Assembly: GCA_973895155.1 (NCBI GenBank)
Contig: OZ316894.1
Location: 6,820,001 to 6,884,000 of the forward strand
Length of the DNA: 64,000 nucleotides
Source of the DNA: Marsupella aquatica
Taxonomy: Eukaryota > Marchantiophyta
Reading direction: 5' to 3'
Positions 33,100 through 45,540 of the stretch are shown piece after piece. Each line of letters begins with the position of its first letter. Position 1 is the first letter of the stretch. Under the pieces are notes generated by a model. The model was not told the origin of the DNA. It did not search any database and saw nothing but the letters and a program-made list of their open reading frames with translations. The position numbers and the translations under genes are program-made.

Positions 33100-35983
33100 T
33101 TGATTTTTTCATTAGTGTGTACAGACAACCCTGACCAAATCAGCTGGATGGCCGAATTAATATCTGTCGTCATCCCATGCTCGGGTCAAGGCAACCCAAT
33201 TGCCAACCCGATAGGGGTTTCTCTCTTAATTACTCACACATTTGATGCGAGTAAGGAGTGTAAATAACCCAAAGGCCCCTCACTAACATCACAATTATAG
33301 TTTAGTAAGTTTCTTCAACCGGGTTATACATAATAGCCATTCATTCAATCTTGTAAAAAGATGTACCGTAATCTAGATGTAATCAAAACTCATGGCTCAA
33401 GGAAGTCCTTAATCGAAGTTTCCAACAATTCGTCTCAACGTATGTGGTTTGGGAGTTTTTGGGAATACATACCCACTGGGTATCGTGCTGGGTATTGCTG
33501 GGACTTAACTTGCGGGAGGATGACACGAGATTTCTTAGAGCCACTATCAAGTATCGAGAAACCTCGGACGTTGAGGTTTGCCGCCTTTGGGTGTCAGAGG
33601 GATTAAAACTACTGGCTTTGATACGGGACAATGTCTACCTGAATTTTGAGAAACCACGAACACATCATTGAGGGAATGACGATCGAAACCAATCACTTGA
33701 GCATCACTTTCATGCCCTGTATGTCCTGTGCGTCCAGTGCTGGCCACATCATGAGAAATTTATGTCGTGACAATTCTACCAGGATCATTTCGACTTGAAC
33801 CGAATTCCCTGTGTATGGCCGTTGCAATTTATCTGCACAATCGTATGTGTTGGACCTGACGAGCCTATCTTGTACCAACCAGAAAGCCCAAAGTCACGCA
33901 TACTCAGTCACGCATACTCGATAAGAAATTTGAAATCCTTTCTCCCACTGGGAGCTAAAACATAATTGCAGAAGCTAAGTTCTAATGTACATATCGGTGC
34001 GAAACTTTCCCACAATAATCTCGCGCCAAAAGCTCGCTTAGACAATTGGAAGCCTTCATGACGAATTGGTGAAGTGGAGCACCATACGTTATGATACGAC
34101 CATCGTTATCAGTTCGAGGCCCGGGTGACAGACTTACGAAAATAAAAATTTACACATAGTCATACACAATGTTCTAACAGTACTTATTCAGGCCCAAGTG
34201 ACAGCCTTACGAAAATCAAAATTTACATATAGTCATACACGATGTTTTAACAGTACTAAGTAACTCTCGTCTAGAATAACTACCGTTCGGCTGTTGGTTA
34301 TAGTACAAGTATTAGGATACATAAAATGGATGTAGATGCACTCCCCATGAACTTGAAGCCATTGATATGTCCCAAAATATGAGTGACTATAAATTTCTAC
34401 ACTGACAAATATTGACTCATGAAACTCTGCTTGAGGTAGTGGGCCTGCAGGGCGATGTTGTGGACTCGAAGTTGTCTCGTTCTGGTTCAATAACACTACC
34501 ACTGATTAAGAGCGAAGCAGATCTTGAAGCCCTTCTGGCAGTTTCAGCCCTATCTGAAATACTCAGCAGTACTAGTTCCACTAAGTGATAATGCTCAACT
34601 CACCCTCTATCCATGTCTAAACTAGAGTCAATTCACCCGATTTGGCTACATGCCCGTACACCTCTATTGTGCGGTAGTGAATCTAAACGAAGGACTCGTC
34701 ACCGTAAAAATATCTTCCCAACTAGTCAGAAAAGTGTTAGAGCAGAGAGGAAAACTATTTTGGGGAGTCGGAAGTTGGGTTGGTGGTGGTCGTGGACAAG
34801 GCTGGATGGGCAGAATGTTTTCTTGGGCGTGATTGTGAGCGCGCATGCATTTGGCGCCATGAATCGATGGCAGATGTAGCTGGATGGAGGAGACAGACGG
34901 GGAACGTGAGTCTAATCGAGCGTGAGATCAGAAGAAGGTGAATCGGCTATGGAAGTACTGTGACATTGGTTCGGACCAGTTTGTTGAAGCAAACGAGCAC
35001 TGATTGTCAGGTCGAATGACTGAGTTTGTATGCTCTGTTACTGTCAGCCACTCCGTTGCCACCTACTGTAATTGAACTAACCCAGCTCCTTTAGGCTGGT
35101 TGATGGTTGAACGATTTCGTTCCGGACATGAGAGCAGAGTGCGGGTCGGAGTGAAGGCTTTCATTTACGACCCGATTCGATTCGAAGGAACCCTCTTTCC
35201 ACCTCAGCTGGCGAAGAAGATTGAATTGCGGCTTGACGAACATAGCTAGTTGGTTAGTCTTGGTCCACCATCGACAGGTAGTTCTTGATCACTTTTGCTT
35301 TCTTCCTCTGGGATTTAGGGGATCGTAGGTGTAGCACAATTCGATTGACCGCTCCGGCGTTTCTTTCTGGCCAGGGTTAGCTAGAATTTCATTTGGATGT
35401 CTATTAGACAGTCTAGAGTATTCGGTAAAGCGGTACTAGCAGTATTGCCAGCCAACATTGATCTTCATAGGTAATTGAATCACAATCTGTTCCCGGACTA
35501 CAGAATCGAGGCTGCCTACGATGTTATTCAATGCTGACAACGTTGTGATTGCTTCTTTTTGTTACCAGGGTTTGGGATATTTCCTTGCTTCGGAAACGTG
35601 ACGATCAGCAACCAGAATAGCCTCACGGTATTCTACACTATACGCAGGCCTAGACCACAGAAACTGTACAATTCAGAAGCTCGTTTACTTCCAAATTTGT
35701 CCCCCAACTCTTGCACGCTTTGGCGAGGAGGAACAATCATGAAGGTCTGATTGAGATTACGAAACTTTCAGTACGGGTAGAAGGTCAAGTTAGATCAGCT
35801 CAGCTAGACCTTACGTAAGCATAACAACGTACCAGTTGTGGGGGCTAGGATTAGATAGATAACCCCACTTATAGCTAGTCTATAGACACAATCATTCTGC
35901 ACTTACCCAGTCGTTGCTTGCCTCTAGTGTGCGTTTGAACTAAAAGAACCCGTGCTCTGCCGATCAGTCCTTCGTCAAGAATC
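33100..35983. other. Intergenic, no gene supported
   Basis: Contains the 3' flank of the NB-ARC gene and the 5' flank of the FAS1 gene. Short frames occur on both strands without recognisable motifs. A 73-bp tandem duplication lies at 34118-34260. Confidence 0.5.
34118..34260. repeat. Tandem duplication, 73 bp x 2
   Basis: Two units start 'ggccc-gtgacag-cttacgaaaat' at 34118 and 34191. They share 'catatagtcatacac-atgtt-taacagtact' with a handful of differences. Confidence 0.85.
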
Positions 35984-36922
35984 ATGGGAATTGTAAGTTG
36001 TACGGCTCCTAAGGCTAGCGAAGGATATCCAACTAAGTCCCGAAACGTTGGCGCTAATGCAAAGATCAGGTTGCGAATCCGGGGAGACAAATTGCTGATA
36101 TTGCTGGTGATATCCTGCTGTACATTACAATGCGGAGTGACTGGAGTCGCTGTGCAAGCTCTACCTTCCGCACAGGCACCGTCAGAGAACGCATTGGAGG
36201 CACCGGTTGGACTTGTGGAACCAATGGCCCGACCAATGGTGGGCGAAGCTCCGCTCCCGTCACCTCTTCTTGCGCCACCGCAAGGACAGGCCGCCCAGTT
36301 CCAACAAGTTATCTCCTCTCTCCGTTCGAACAATTATACCATCGGTGGTCAGTACATCTCGGACTACCTCTTTCTCCTCCCTCTGGACAGTACTGTTTTC
36401 GTGCCCACGAACGCAGCCTTCGATGCATTAAATCGGAACCTAGCTCTCGGGCCTCTTTTGGCGTATCACGCCATCTTGCAACAGTTTAACTACGAGTTAC
36501 TCCTGCTGTTTCCAGCTGGCACCGGATTTCCATCCTTGATCGGCAACAAGAACTCAATTGTGATCACCAGCGTAGCGCCAGACGATTTCAGAGTGGATGA
36601 TGTCCGTATTGTTCAGGGAAACATCTGCAGGTCGAGCACTGCGGTCTTGCAGATTTCTTGTCATGGAGTAGATGGTATACTGAACATGACATTATGGGGT
36701 CAGACAGGTGCCTCGCATTTGCCACCAGTTTCTTCGCCACCATCAGAGGCTCCTATATCGGAGCTTACACTTCCCCCTACAGTAGAGAGTCCTTCGGCAC
36801 CCGCGCCTGCGCCTAAGAGGCTTCACCACCAGCTGGTGGTGCATCCCGAGCTGAAAGTCGGTGTGCATTGTTCTCGGTGGTCCTTCTGTACGTGCTTGCC
36901 GCTGCTCTCACAGTCTAGTTAG
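35984..36922 (+). CDS. Fasciclin-like arabinogalactan protein (single FAS1) with frameshifted GPI tail
   Basis: The open frame encodes 312 residues from an ATG at 35984. A hydrophobic signal (about residues 37-60, 'LLILLVISCCTLQCGVTG') is followed by a Pro/Ala/Ser AGP-like stretch and a FAS1 domain (about 107-240). FAS1 shows H1 'TVFVPTNAAF', the Y-H pair in 'LLAYHAILQ' and an H2-like end 'SCHGVDGIL'. A second Pro-rich stretch ends 'SAPAPAPK'. The last 37 or so residues look random. In the frame used from 36817 to 36918, however, the same DNA encodes Pro/Ala/Gly/Ser residues followed by a 20-residue hydrophobic tail ending 'LLYVLAAALTV', a textbook GPI-anchor signal. A single-base loss near 36815 is the simplest cause. 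FLAs act in cell adhesion and cell-wall assembly at the plasma membrane. The long N-region before the signal may mean the start is misplaced or that an upstream exon exists. Confidence 0.75.
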   Translation: MGIVSCTAPKASEGYPTKSRNVGANAKIRLRIRGDKLLILLVISCCTLQCGVTGVAVQALPSAQAPSENALEAPVGLVEPMARPMVGEAPLPSPLLAPPQGQAAQFQQVISSLRSNNYTIGGQYISDYLFLLPLDSTVFVPTNAAFDALNRNLALGPLLAYHAILQQFNYELLLLFPAGTGFPSLIGNKNSIVITSVAPDDFRVDDVRIVQGNICRSSTAVLQISCHGVDGILNMTLWGQTGASHLPPVSSPPSEAPISELTLPPTVESPSAPAPAPKRLHHQLVVHPELKVGVHCSRWSFCTCLPLLSQSS

Positions 36923-39099
36923 TACACCTCGTTGTTTTGTTTCGTAGTAGATACAGTCCACGGAATAGAAGTCCACGCGTTACTACAGTCAACTTGCTTG
37001 TTTCCGTATATATTAGCCATGGCATGAAATTGATTCTGAAGCCTTGCCGGGGAACAACTTTTTGGACAGAATCTTCAGATTGTGTATGCTGGCCTGCGGC
37101 CGAAATTCGGGCCACGGATTGCTAAAAGCGAGCCTAATGCAGTGTCAATTATATGGATGGTGTGAGTTCACAAACAGGTCAGCAGTTTAGAGGCAGATCT
37201 AGGCTCTAGAGGACTCTAATCGGAATGTAAAATCATGAACTCGTGTTTCAATATTGTCCATATATGTCGCGCCATCACTTCCCAGACTCTTTGATTATAG
37301 GACAGATTTGTGGTTATTTTATGTCCATTAACTTCATGGATTGTTTGCATGAATTGTTAGTTTGTTGAGAGTAAATTGAAGCGGGTGCTCGCTATGTGTT
37401 CCGTGAGTGTCAATGAACATCGAGTGCTCTTGAGCCAGCATTAGACAACCTGCTGTAAATTAAACATACTCATAAGGAGCCCCACTTTATTGAGCTGACC
37501 TTGTTGTGAACTGACAGTGCTGAGTGCCTCCTCTGCTCGGTCCCGCGACTTCTTAAGTTTCAATAAGATGGAACCTTGTCGAAAGTTCACATCCTCTTGA
37601 CCTGTTTCGTGAATTCATCATTTCTCTCCTAGCTTTGAACATTTGAACTTAATTTTATCATCGAACTCGAAGGATCCATTTGAATGCCATACTCGAGCTA
37701 GCTAGGGAGTCCTTTGGACGATATTTATCCCTCTTTAGTATTCCAGAGAGCCTAGTGATCCGAAACGGAGTTCTTCCATGAAACATGGGTAAGATTTGTA
37801 GAATATTATTGTTGAGCTCGAGAGAAGTTATTTTGGCCATTTGCAGTTAAGACTTGAGCATGCTCGTTTGCTAGTTGACAGTATAAATGCATTTGTGCAG
37901 AGTCTGCGGAATCTCAATGTTCACCAAATAAGCCCAAGAAGCTTGTTCTGGTATATATGGCTCCTAATTAAGTTACTGCTTTCGAAACTTAGATCCAGAC
38001 TTTAGAGCTGAGCCCCAAAAGCCTTTTATTCGTAGCTCTTCAGTTGGAACTAACCCTTTTTCTTGCCTTGGAATGGTGAGGAAATCCATCCATCCTGGTC
38101 AATTATAATCGGAGATGTAGTTGGGACTTGACTTGTACCGTCGTTGTGGTCCAAGGGTCGCAAAACGATCCCAGGTGCCCAAATCTGAAAGGGTGGTGAA
38201 ATCAATTCCTTCCAAGTAACTGAAAGATTTCTGAAACGAAGTCCATTCAAGAGAAGGTCTAACGTGCGAATGCCAAACTTTAAAAGCTACCGAGGTCTTT
38301 AGAGGAAATTCAATGAAGTGAGGAGAAGTCTCTAAATCAGGACGAACGAGACATGGATTGGACCAATGTGATGGGCTTGCATGCAGGGGATCGTAAATCC
38401 AAACAAAAGTGATTTCTTGATTTCTTGAGTGTTCCAGCTGCATAATAGAAAGGAAACCTGGCTCGGAATGTCTGTGGTTAATCGTCTTGGCCTCTAGCAT
38501 TAACGATGAAGGTTACGTGAAAGTACGGTAAAGGTTGGGACAATACTAACTACATCATATATAGGTTGTTGGGTCCAACTAGAACATGTACGTATTCCTA
38601 GGGGTGAGGAGTTACTTGAGAGGTACTCCCCTCTCATATAAATAATCCAAAAATAATAATAAAGGCTCCAAGGAATCACCATGTTTGAAGAACAACCTGG
38701 ATGACCATTGGTAACCGTTATGAATCTGAGCAACCACAGCCCTCCATGGACCATGTTTCAACTAGCCTGACAGCTTGTTAAAGTTTGCACAAAAACAGTT
38801 GAGTACACTTAAGCCCTTTGGCCCTTCAATGAATTGCTGTTCAACTTATTTCCAGTGACTCTCTTCAAAGGCGAAGCCATTTTCAGAGACTCAGACTTGT
38901 CCTGCCCTCGCGCGATCCCCCTTTTCCACCTGCTTTCCATACCTCAATTAGGCCTCCAGAATGACAGTCTAGATGCTGAACTTTAGATTTAACTAAATTG
39001 TGAAAAGGGTTCACATTGATATTATATATAGTTAGATTAGATTCGAATAGATTTCTGGGATCTCGCCCCATTCTCTTCATTAATATATTAAATTAAAAA
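36923..39099. other. Intergenic, no gene supported
   Basis: AT-rich, with only short unrelated frames on either strand. An oligo-A/T run at about 39075-39102 marks the left edge of the duplicated segment. Confidence 0.5.
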
Positions 39100-40382
39100 A
39101 AAGGGTCCCGGGATGCAAAACAATATCTTGTGTGTAGAAAATTGTCCGAGAGGACTGCCAGACCGGTACCGTTCAAGCAAGTGTCGAATTTAACAGACTG
39201 ATGAAAGTGCATTTTTTCTGTATTCCTCGTTTCGCGAGCCATATCGTCCATGTGGCTCCTCTTGTTGCCTCCGCTTTTCGGGCACTTTACCATCGCCACC
39301 ACCTCGGCATCATATGTGGCTCACATGCGGACGAGTCTGTAAGAAAACGGACGTACGGGGACCTTTGTTCAGCTGCTGCGCTCCTTCATTGGGTTCTAAA
39401 TTACGGTAAAACTTCCTCAGCGTGCAGTCCGGTTGGTTGTGTGTGGGTCGATGAGTGAGACTGGCTTCGTGCTTGTGTGTCTCAGCTGATTTTCAAGCGT
39501 CTGCTACACATCATTTGACGGGCACCTTGTCTTTTGATCTGTGAGATAAGGTTTGTTCTTGCTCGATCGTCATTTGATGGGCATCTTGTCGTTTGAGCTG
39601 TGAAATATTAAGGTTTGTTTTTGCTCGTCATTTGACAGGCACCTTGTCTTCTGAGCTGTGAAATCAGGTTTGTTTCCCGAGCGACAACAATGGGCAAGAG
39701 TGCAGGTGTTGAATTTGACGCTGGGATTTCAGCTTGCCCGTCCTCAAGACTCTTAAGTAGGCTGACCTCATGTTTATGCACGCCGTTAAGTTTGTTGGAA
39801 AGTAGCCTCAGGTTTTGTTTCCAGATGACCTACTGATTAAAAACTCGCGATTGACTGTCCTTTTTTGCGGAGGCTGATTGCTTCTCAGCGGATAACTTGT
39901 TGCGTGGTTGTTTTGCCAGGTTTTAGTCAAGGTTTCCAACGAGTTCCAATTTTCGTTGCGAGCCTGTCTCTCGAGAATCTCTTGCGAGTTCACTGAGCTG
40001 GTGGCACTTCGAGGCTAGTTTCAGGTTTGTACGATTATAGCTCGACACACATTTGTACTCTCCCATTTTCAACATTTGTATTTGATTGATTGTTACGTCA
40101 TAAATAGAATTCCTTACTTCACCGTAGGACTGGCAGTTCGACATTGTCCTAGGTCTGGTTTCGGGACTGCACCGTCCACAGCAGCATTCTTCACAAGAGT
40201 GAATCATAAGAGTTAATTGGACCGAACCGAATTTGATGGAATTGAGTTGAACTGAGTGTAGTTTTGGCCGGGTCGATCCACTGATAGCGCATTCCCTAAT
40301 TGAAGAGGAACAAGGGACAGATATGAAAAGTTAATTAAGACCTGTAGCGTCGGCCCGAAATGTAGATCGGCGTGAACACAGA

Positions 40383-40390
40383 GATAAAAC
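40383..40390 (+). promoter_or_regulatory. Degenerate TATA box of NTF2-like gene copy 1
   Basis: GATAAAAC occupies the position of TATAAAAG in copy 2, about 150 bp before the ATG. The change could weaken expression of this copy. Confidence 0.4.
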
Positions 40391-40535
40391 AAAGATTTTT
40401 CTAGCTTCGTAAGTGTCCTAGAAACTATGTACAAGCTTAGTTGTGCTCTGTCGAGCTTTCGCGCGATTGCCCAAATCGTACTAAGAATGCACACACAGTG
40501 ACATACAACAGGGCGATCTCGTAGAATCTTTTGGG

Positions 40536-41418
40536 ATGGAGGATCCCGCTAATGAGGTGGAAGGCGTGGTGCGGGCGTTGGTTGACAAGCCGACGCTGAG
40601 AGGGCAGGAGAAGACGCTAAGGAAATATTTCATGCCTGATGCCGAGTTCTATCACTCAGTCGTAAATTTAAGTAGTGGCCTGGAGGCCATGATTGTGTGC
40701 TACCAGGTTGCCGAGATTCTGGTGAATTACAGTGGGGTGGAGTTCTATAATATCGTGTATGACGAAGTGGCCAACTGCGTTGCTGTCCGAGTGACAGTAT
40801 ACATCCGACCTTGGTTGCTCTTGTTCCGAACCGTTCCGTTGAGATACCTACTCTTTCTTGAGCTGACGGACGTTGTCGAGGTGCGTGAAAATCAGTCTTA
40901 CTTCTTTCTTTCATCCTCCCATTTTCCGCCATACGGAGATGATAGGCATCATCCAGTCCTTTGTAAAATAACGAATAGTCCTGGAAGAAGCGATGCTGAG
41001 TTTTGAGAGCATTTTAATCAAAAGCACGAAATTCGCTTGCAACCGTTGAGAACATATATCCATTTTTTGGAACTGCAATCTAATTTGAAAAACAATTCCT
41101 GTGAACTAGATGAGTCGTGCACAACCCTGATGACTTGAGCCTTTGGGTCGTTCGATTGTAATGTGGCAGAATGGCAAGACATTGAAAAAGATACGAGTGC
41201 AGCGCGATTACAGCATCCGCTCTCCTCTAGTAGAATTGATCCCTCTTCTCGGAAAAATCTACGACTCGGAGACTCTCCGCTTCTGGGCGGGTGACATCTC
41301 GGGCTTCATTCTCCTGCTCTTGAAATCTCTGATAATCTGGTTGCTACGCCATTTGCCTGAAAAGTTCGGCCATAGCAGTTGGAGATACTCAGCGCACGAC
41401 AGCGCTGTGGAGATGTGA
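40536..41418 (+). CDS. NTF2-like (SigF-type) domain protein, copy 1, two exons
   Basis: Join of 40536-40880 and 41170-41418 (197 residues); GT-AG intron of 289 bp, phase 0, donor GTGCGT. The N-terminal half ('MEDPANEVEGVVRALVDKP', 'LRKYFMPDAEFYH', 'YDEVANCVAVRVTVYI') has the helix-then-sheet cone pattern of the NTF2/SnoaL superfamily. From memory it is closest to the uncharacterised SigF-like NTF2 proteins common in fungi. Exon 2 closes the fold ('KKIRVQRDYSIRSPL') and adds a Trp-rich hydrophobic helix near the C-terminus ('DISGFILLLLKSLIIWLL') that could bind a membrane. No reaction can be assigned. The start is supported by its exact conservation in copy 2, where exon lengths are identical. 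Both copies are intact, so both may function. Confidence 0.75.
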
Positions 41419-41433
41419 ACTTTACAAGTAAAA

Positions 41434-44113
41434 ATTGTTATTAAACTCTATAATATGGAGATCCGGCCATTTTTGGGTTTAGTCTGCTTATTAAAATTAA
41501 AAAAGGCGGGATCCAATCGTGGTCGTCCATTTATAATATGATTAATAATCACCCTTAGATGCAAACAAAACTATAACATTACCTCTTCTGTCTCATTCTA
41601 ACTGTTAGTGTAAGAGCTAGTACATATGGTACTAGAATGTATAGTCAATTATTATAGCCACATAAAAAAGAAAAAACTATGACAGTATGGAGGGATGATG
41701 GGAGGTAGAGAGAAAATGGCTGGTGTAGAAAATAAAGGGGGAGGGAGGAGATGAAGTAAAAAAAATAAAAAATAAAATTGGAACCCTTAGCAAATGGAGC
41801 CATGTTAAAAAAGTGGGGAAAAGAGGAAAGGGGGATAATTTAATATTTAAATATTCCGTCTAAAATTTTAAAATGTACACATTATAAATTTGTATTTACA
41901 ACTTTTTTTTTCGTAGATAGAGCCAATTTTAAATAGTCATATATAATATATCATTCTCTTTGATGTGCACATCATGCTGTATACACATCCATGACTGTTC
42001 TATGCACATATGTTGTGATGGGACCATACTACCTATATTTTTTGAATGTTAATATTTAAAAATTATCACATAAAAGTACATATATCATAGTCATGTCATA
42101 AGTTTGTCTCATGCACATGATGACCATAGAGTTATGGTCTAGAGACTTCACTCTAGACCCTAGCTTGTGAAAAATAGGTTGCAGTTTGCGCTTTATTAGT
42201 AAGATTCTACATAAGTTTGTTATTTGGTGAAATAATTCTTTTGCATAGCCATATCTTTTATGTAATGGAATCTGTGATCCAATAACATTTTATTACAAAA
42301 AAACTTATTTTACACCATGATATATTCTTTTGTATAGAGATATCTTTTATGAAATGTGATCTTTTGTGCAACAACACATTATGCAATGAGATCTTTTCTA
42401 CAACAATATCTTATATAGAACAACATCTTTAGTTCAATGCACTAAGAATGAGCTCACCTGTGTTGCATTGACAACTGTGCCTCTTGGCGAGGTCTTTGCC
42501 CCCTTCATATCTTTGACTTGTATCAACATCTTTTTCTCACCTTGATATCTTATGTGTGAACCTTCAAACCCCAAACATTCACATATTTTACTCACCTTGA
42601 CATATTTTGCTTTGTTCGACATCTCTTTCTCTCCTCAACATATTTCTCTCGCCTTTACATCTTCTGTGCAACCCACAAGCATTGGGGCAGTGAAAACATA
42701 TTTGGCGGCTAGTGTAGAAGAACATGTAGACTTGCACTGACCTTGCAAGAGTCTACACATTCATCTGTACAGTCATGAAGATGAAGATGGATTTCTCAGG
42801 GAAAATGCAATCAAAAGTTACCCCCATGCCTACTATCTAGAGTGACGACTCTCCCTGACTCTACCAAAAGACATAAATGAGAGTGCAGAAAAAACAGAAG
42901 GAGGCACTAATGACAAAGAGAAAATAACTTAGGATATTTTTCTTAGCAAGGCCTTTAACTCATCTTTATTAGAAACAAAAGCCCGGATGAGCCCAAACAT
43001 TGTCCCTGCCCATCCCCATGATTGGACTGAGTAAAGCAATTGTCACTTTTACACCCAAAACAAAAAAGAACTTGTAGTGTCACTTTTACCCCAAAAACAA
43101 AAAAGAACTTTTAGTTTGGAGTTGATGACTTTGAGTACCTAGGGAAGAAAATCAAGAGGTCATGGTGATCCTGAGTAAGGGCATGATGTAAGTCTTTTAG
43201 TTTCAAAGTAGTCAAGTTACCAGGGCATGATGTAAGTCTTTTAGTTTCAAAGTAGTCAACTTACCAAGTTACCAAGGAAACTGGTCCAATCTAGGTGTAA
43301 TTGAAACAATACCGGCTGCAATTGGTATGGAGACCATTTACAAGTTACATTTCAATCAAAATTGTGTTATGTGAGTCAGTTTGAATGTTTTGAGTCCATC
43401 CAAGCTATGCCACTTTATCTTTTGCTTCATAGACAAAGTGGAGGTCCATCCTAACTTTAGGGTGACTTTACAAGATGTTGGAAGCAGTTTTCACTTTTGT
43501 ACTTTTGTTGGTCTGCAAGATTTGATAGGAGCCATCCATGTGGTAGAAATTGCTGTAGTTCACTTTACAAAACATTGGGGGCACTTTTAACCTGTTAACC
43601 AATCCTAGTGTACATGGAATTGTAGTGGGGCCCCAGTTTTGCTTATGTGGAACACTCTTTTGTCCTAGATTTTAGATCACCTCTATTGAAGGTCTCTTCT
43701 TCTAGTCTCTTGGTTCATTTCTATTTTAAGTCCTTTGCATTCAAAAGTGACCCACAAGTCCTCCGTAAGATCTTCCCTTCTCACATCTAGAAAGACTTTA
43801 GCCAAAGACTACCTGACATTGAGTGGGAGTGGGTACTCAATCTGTCTTTTAGTACACTAATCTAGTAACGCTGGCTGCACTTGGCTTTGCAAGACTTTGG
43901 GGGCAATAAAAGGATTTCAAAAGCTTTACAAGACTTTAGGGGTAGTAAAAGGATTCCAAAAATGTTTTTTTCCCCTGGACATTATATTTACTGTGTGCAA
44001 TGGCCCTCAATTTGCTTTGGTGAAAAAAACTCCCAAATGCCCCAGATCTTGTAAATTACTCCTTGGTTTCTTTTTATTACGTTAGGGGTAACCAGGCTCG
44101 TGAAATAATAAAG
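41434..44113. other. AT-rich spacer between the duplicated genes, no gene supported
   Basis: Low-complexity AT-rich DNA from 41434 to 42400. A stretch at about 42230-42700 follows, with recurring 'atctttt' and 'caccttgacat/gacatctctttc' motifs. Direct duplications occur at 43042-43115 (37-bp period, 'cactttta-cccaaaa-caaaaaag') and 43179-43265 (44-bp period, 'gggcatgatgtaagtctttt'). No conserved protein is seen. Confidence 0.5.
42230..42700 (-). repeat. Degenerate 'gatgtcaaggtgag'-type repeat
   Basis: On the minus strand many spaced copies of 'agatgt', 'gtcaaggtgag' and 'gaaaaagatgt' occur. These are the same words that make up the minisatellite at 61389-62290 on the plus strand. I infer two decayed loci of one repeat family. 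Confidence 0.4.
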
Positions 44114-45386
44114 AAAGGGTCTCGGGATGTAAAACAATATCCTGCTGCGAAGAAAAATTGTCTCAGGATAGGACTCCCAGGCCGGTAGCAAGTGTCAGAT
44201 TCAACAGACTGATGAAAGCGCATTCTTCTGGATTCCTCTTTTTGCGAGCCATATCCTCCATGTGGCGCCTCATGTTGCCTCCGCTTGTCGGGCACGTTAT
44301 CACCGAAAGCACTTTTGCTACCTCACATGCAGACGAGTCTATAGAAAACAAGACGTACGTGGACTCGTTGTTCAGCTGCTCCACTCCTTCCTTGGGTTCT
44401 GAATTACGGTAAAACTTCCTCAGCGTACAGTCAGGTTGGTTTGTGTGTGTCGATGAGTGAGACTGGCTTCGTGCTTGTCTGTCTAAGCTGATTTCAGGCC
44501 TTTGCTACACGTCATTTGAGGGGCACCTTATCTTTTGATCTGTGAAATAAGGTTTGTTTTCGCTGTCATTTGACGGGCACTTGTCTTTAATTTGAGCTGT
44601 GAAATAAGGTTTGGTTTTCCTCGTCATTTGCCGGGCACCTTGTCTTCAGAGCTGTGAAATAAGGTTTGTTTTCTCGAGCGACAACATGGGCAAGAGTTGA
44701 TTTTTATGGCAGGTGTTGACGCGACTTTGACGCTGGGATTTCAGCTCGCCCGTCCTCAAGACTCTTTAGGAGGCTGACCTCATGTTCATGCACGCCGTTA
44801 AGCTTGTTGGAAAGTAGCCTCAGGTTTTGTTTCCAGATGACCTACTGATTAAAAGCTCGTGAGTCGACTGTCCTTTTTTGCGGAGGCTTATTGCTTCTCA
44901 GCATATAACTTGCTGCGTGGTTGTTTTGCCAGGTTTAAAACAAGGTCTCCAACGAGTTCCAACTTTCGTTACGAGCCTGTCTCTCGATCGAGAATCTCTT
45001 GCGAGTTCACTGAGCTGGAAGCTAGTTTCAGGTTTGTACGATTCTTGACGCACATTTGTACTGTCCCTTTTCAACATTTGTATTTGATTGATTGTTAAGT
45101 CATTGATAGAATTCCTTACTTCGCCGTATGACTGGCAATTCGACATTGTGCTAGGTTTGGTTTCAGGACTGCACCGTTCCACAGCGGCATTCTTCTCAAG
45201 AGTGAGTCATAAGAGTAAAATTGGACCGAACCGAATTTGATCGAATTGAATTGAATTGAAGTGAGTGTAGTTTTGAGGCCTCAGAGATAGCCCATCCCCC
45301 AATTGAAGAGGAACAATGAAGGGACAGAAATGAAAATTTAATTAAGACAGCGTTGGCCCGAAAATGTAGATGGGCGTGAGTACAGA

Positions 45387-45394
45387 TATAAAAG
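45387..45394 (+). promoter_or_regulatory. TATA box of NTF2-like gene copy 2
   Basis: TATAAAAG lies 154 bp before the ATG at 45541, in sequence conserved between the two copies but degenerate in copy 1. The spacing fits a short 5' untranslated region. Confidence 0.55.
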
Positions 45395-45540
45395 CATAGA
45401 GTTTTATGAGTTTGTAAGTGTCCTAGAAACTATGCACAAGCTTAGGAGTGGTCTGTCGAGATTTCGCACTATTGTCCAAATAGTAGTAAGAATGCTTGCA
45501 CGGTGACATACAGCAGGACGATCTCTTATAATCTTCTGGG

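Larger units (their letters stand above)
39100..41433. repeat. Segmental duplication, copy 1 (pairs with 44114-46455)
   Basis: Beginning at 'aaagggtcccgggatg' the sequence matches 44114 onward with scattered substitutions and small indels, and stops matching just after the gene end. The copy spans about 1.4 kb of upstream DNA, the promoter, both exons and the intron of the NTF2-like gene. Both copies hold three head-to-tail units of about 59 bp starting 'catttga-gggca-cttgtctt' (about 39512-39690 and 44512-44690), so the small array predates the duplication. Confidence 0.9.

Noticed and set aside
33361-33747. Overlapping frames of 66-82 codons downstream of the NB-ARC gene
   Set aside because: No motif, and plus and minus frames are equally long; no splice-supported continuation.
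35875-36489. Antisense and alternative frames over the FAS1 gene
   Set aside because: They are shadows of the Pro/Ala-rich FAS1-AGP coding sequence and have no independent features.
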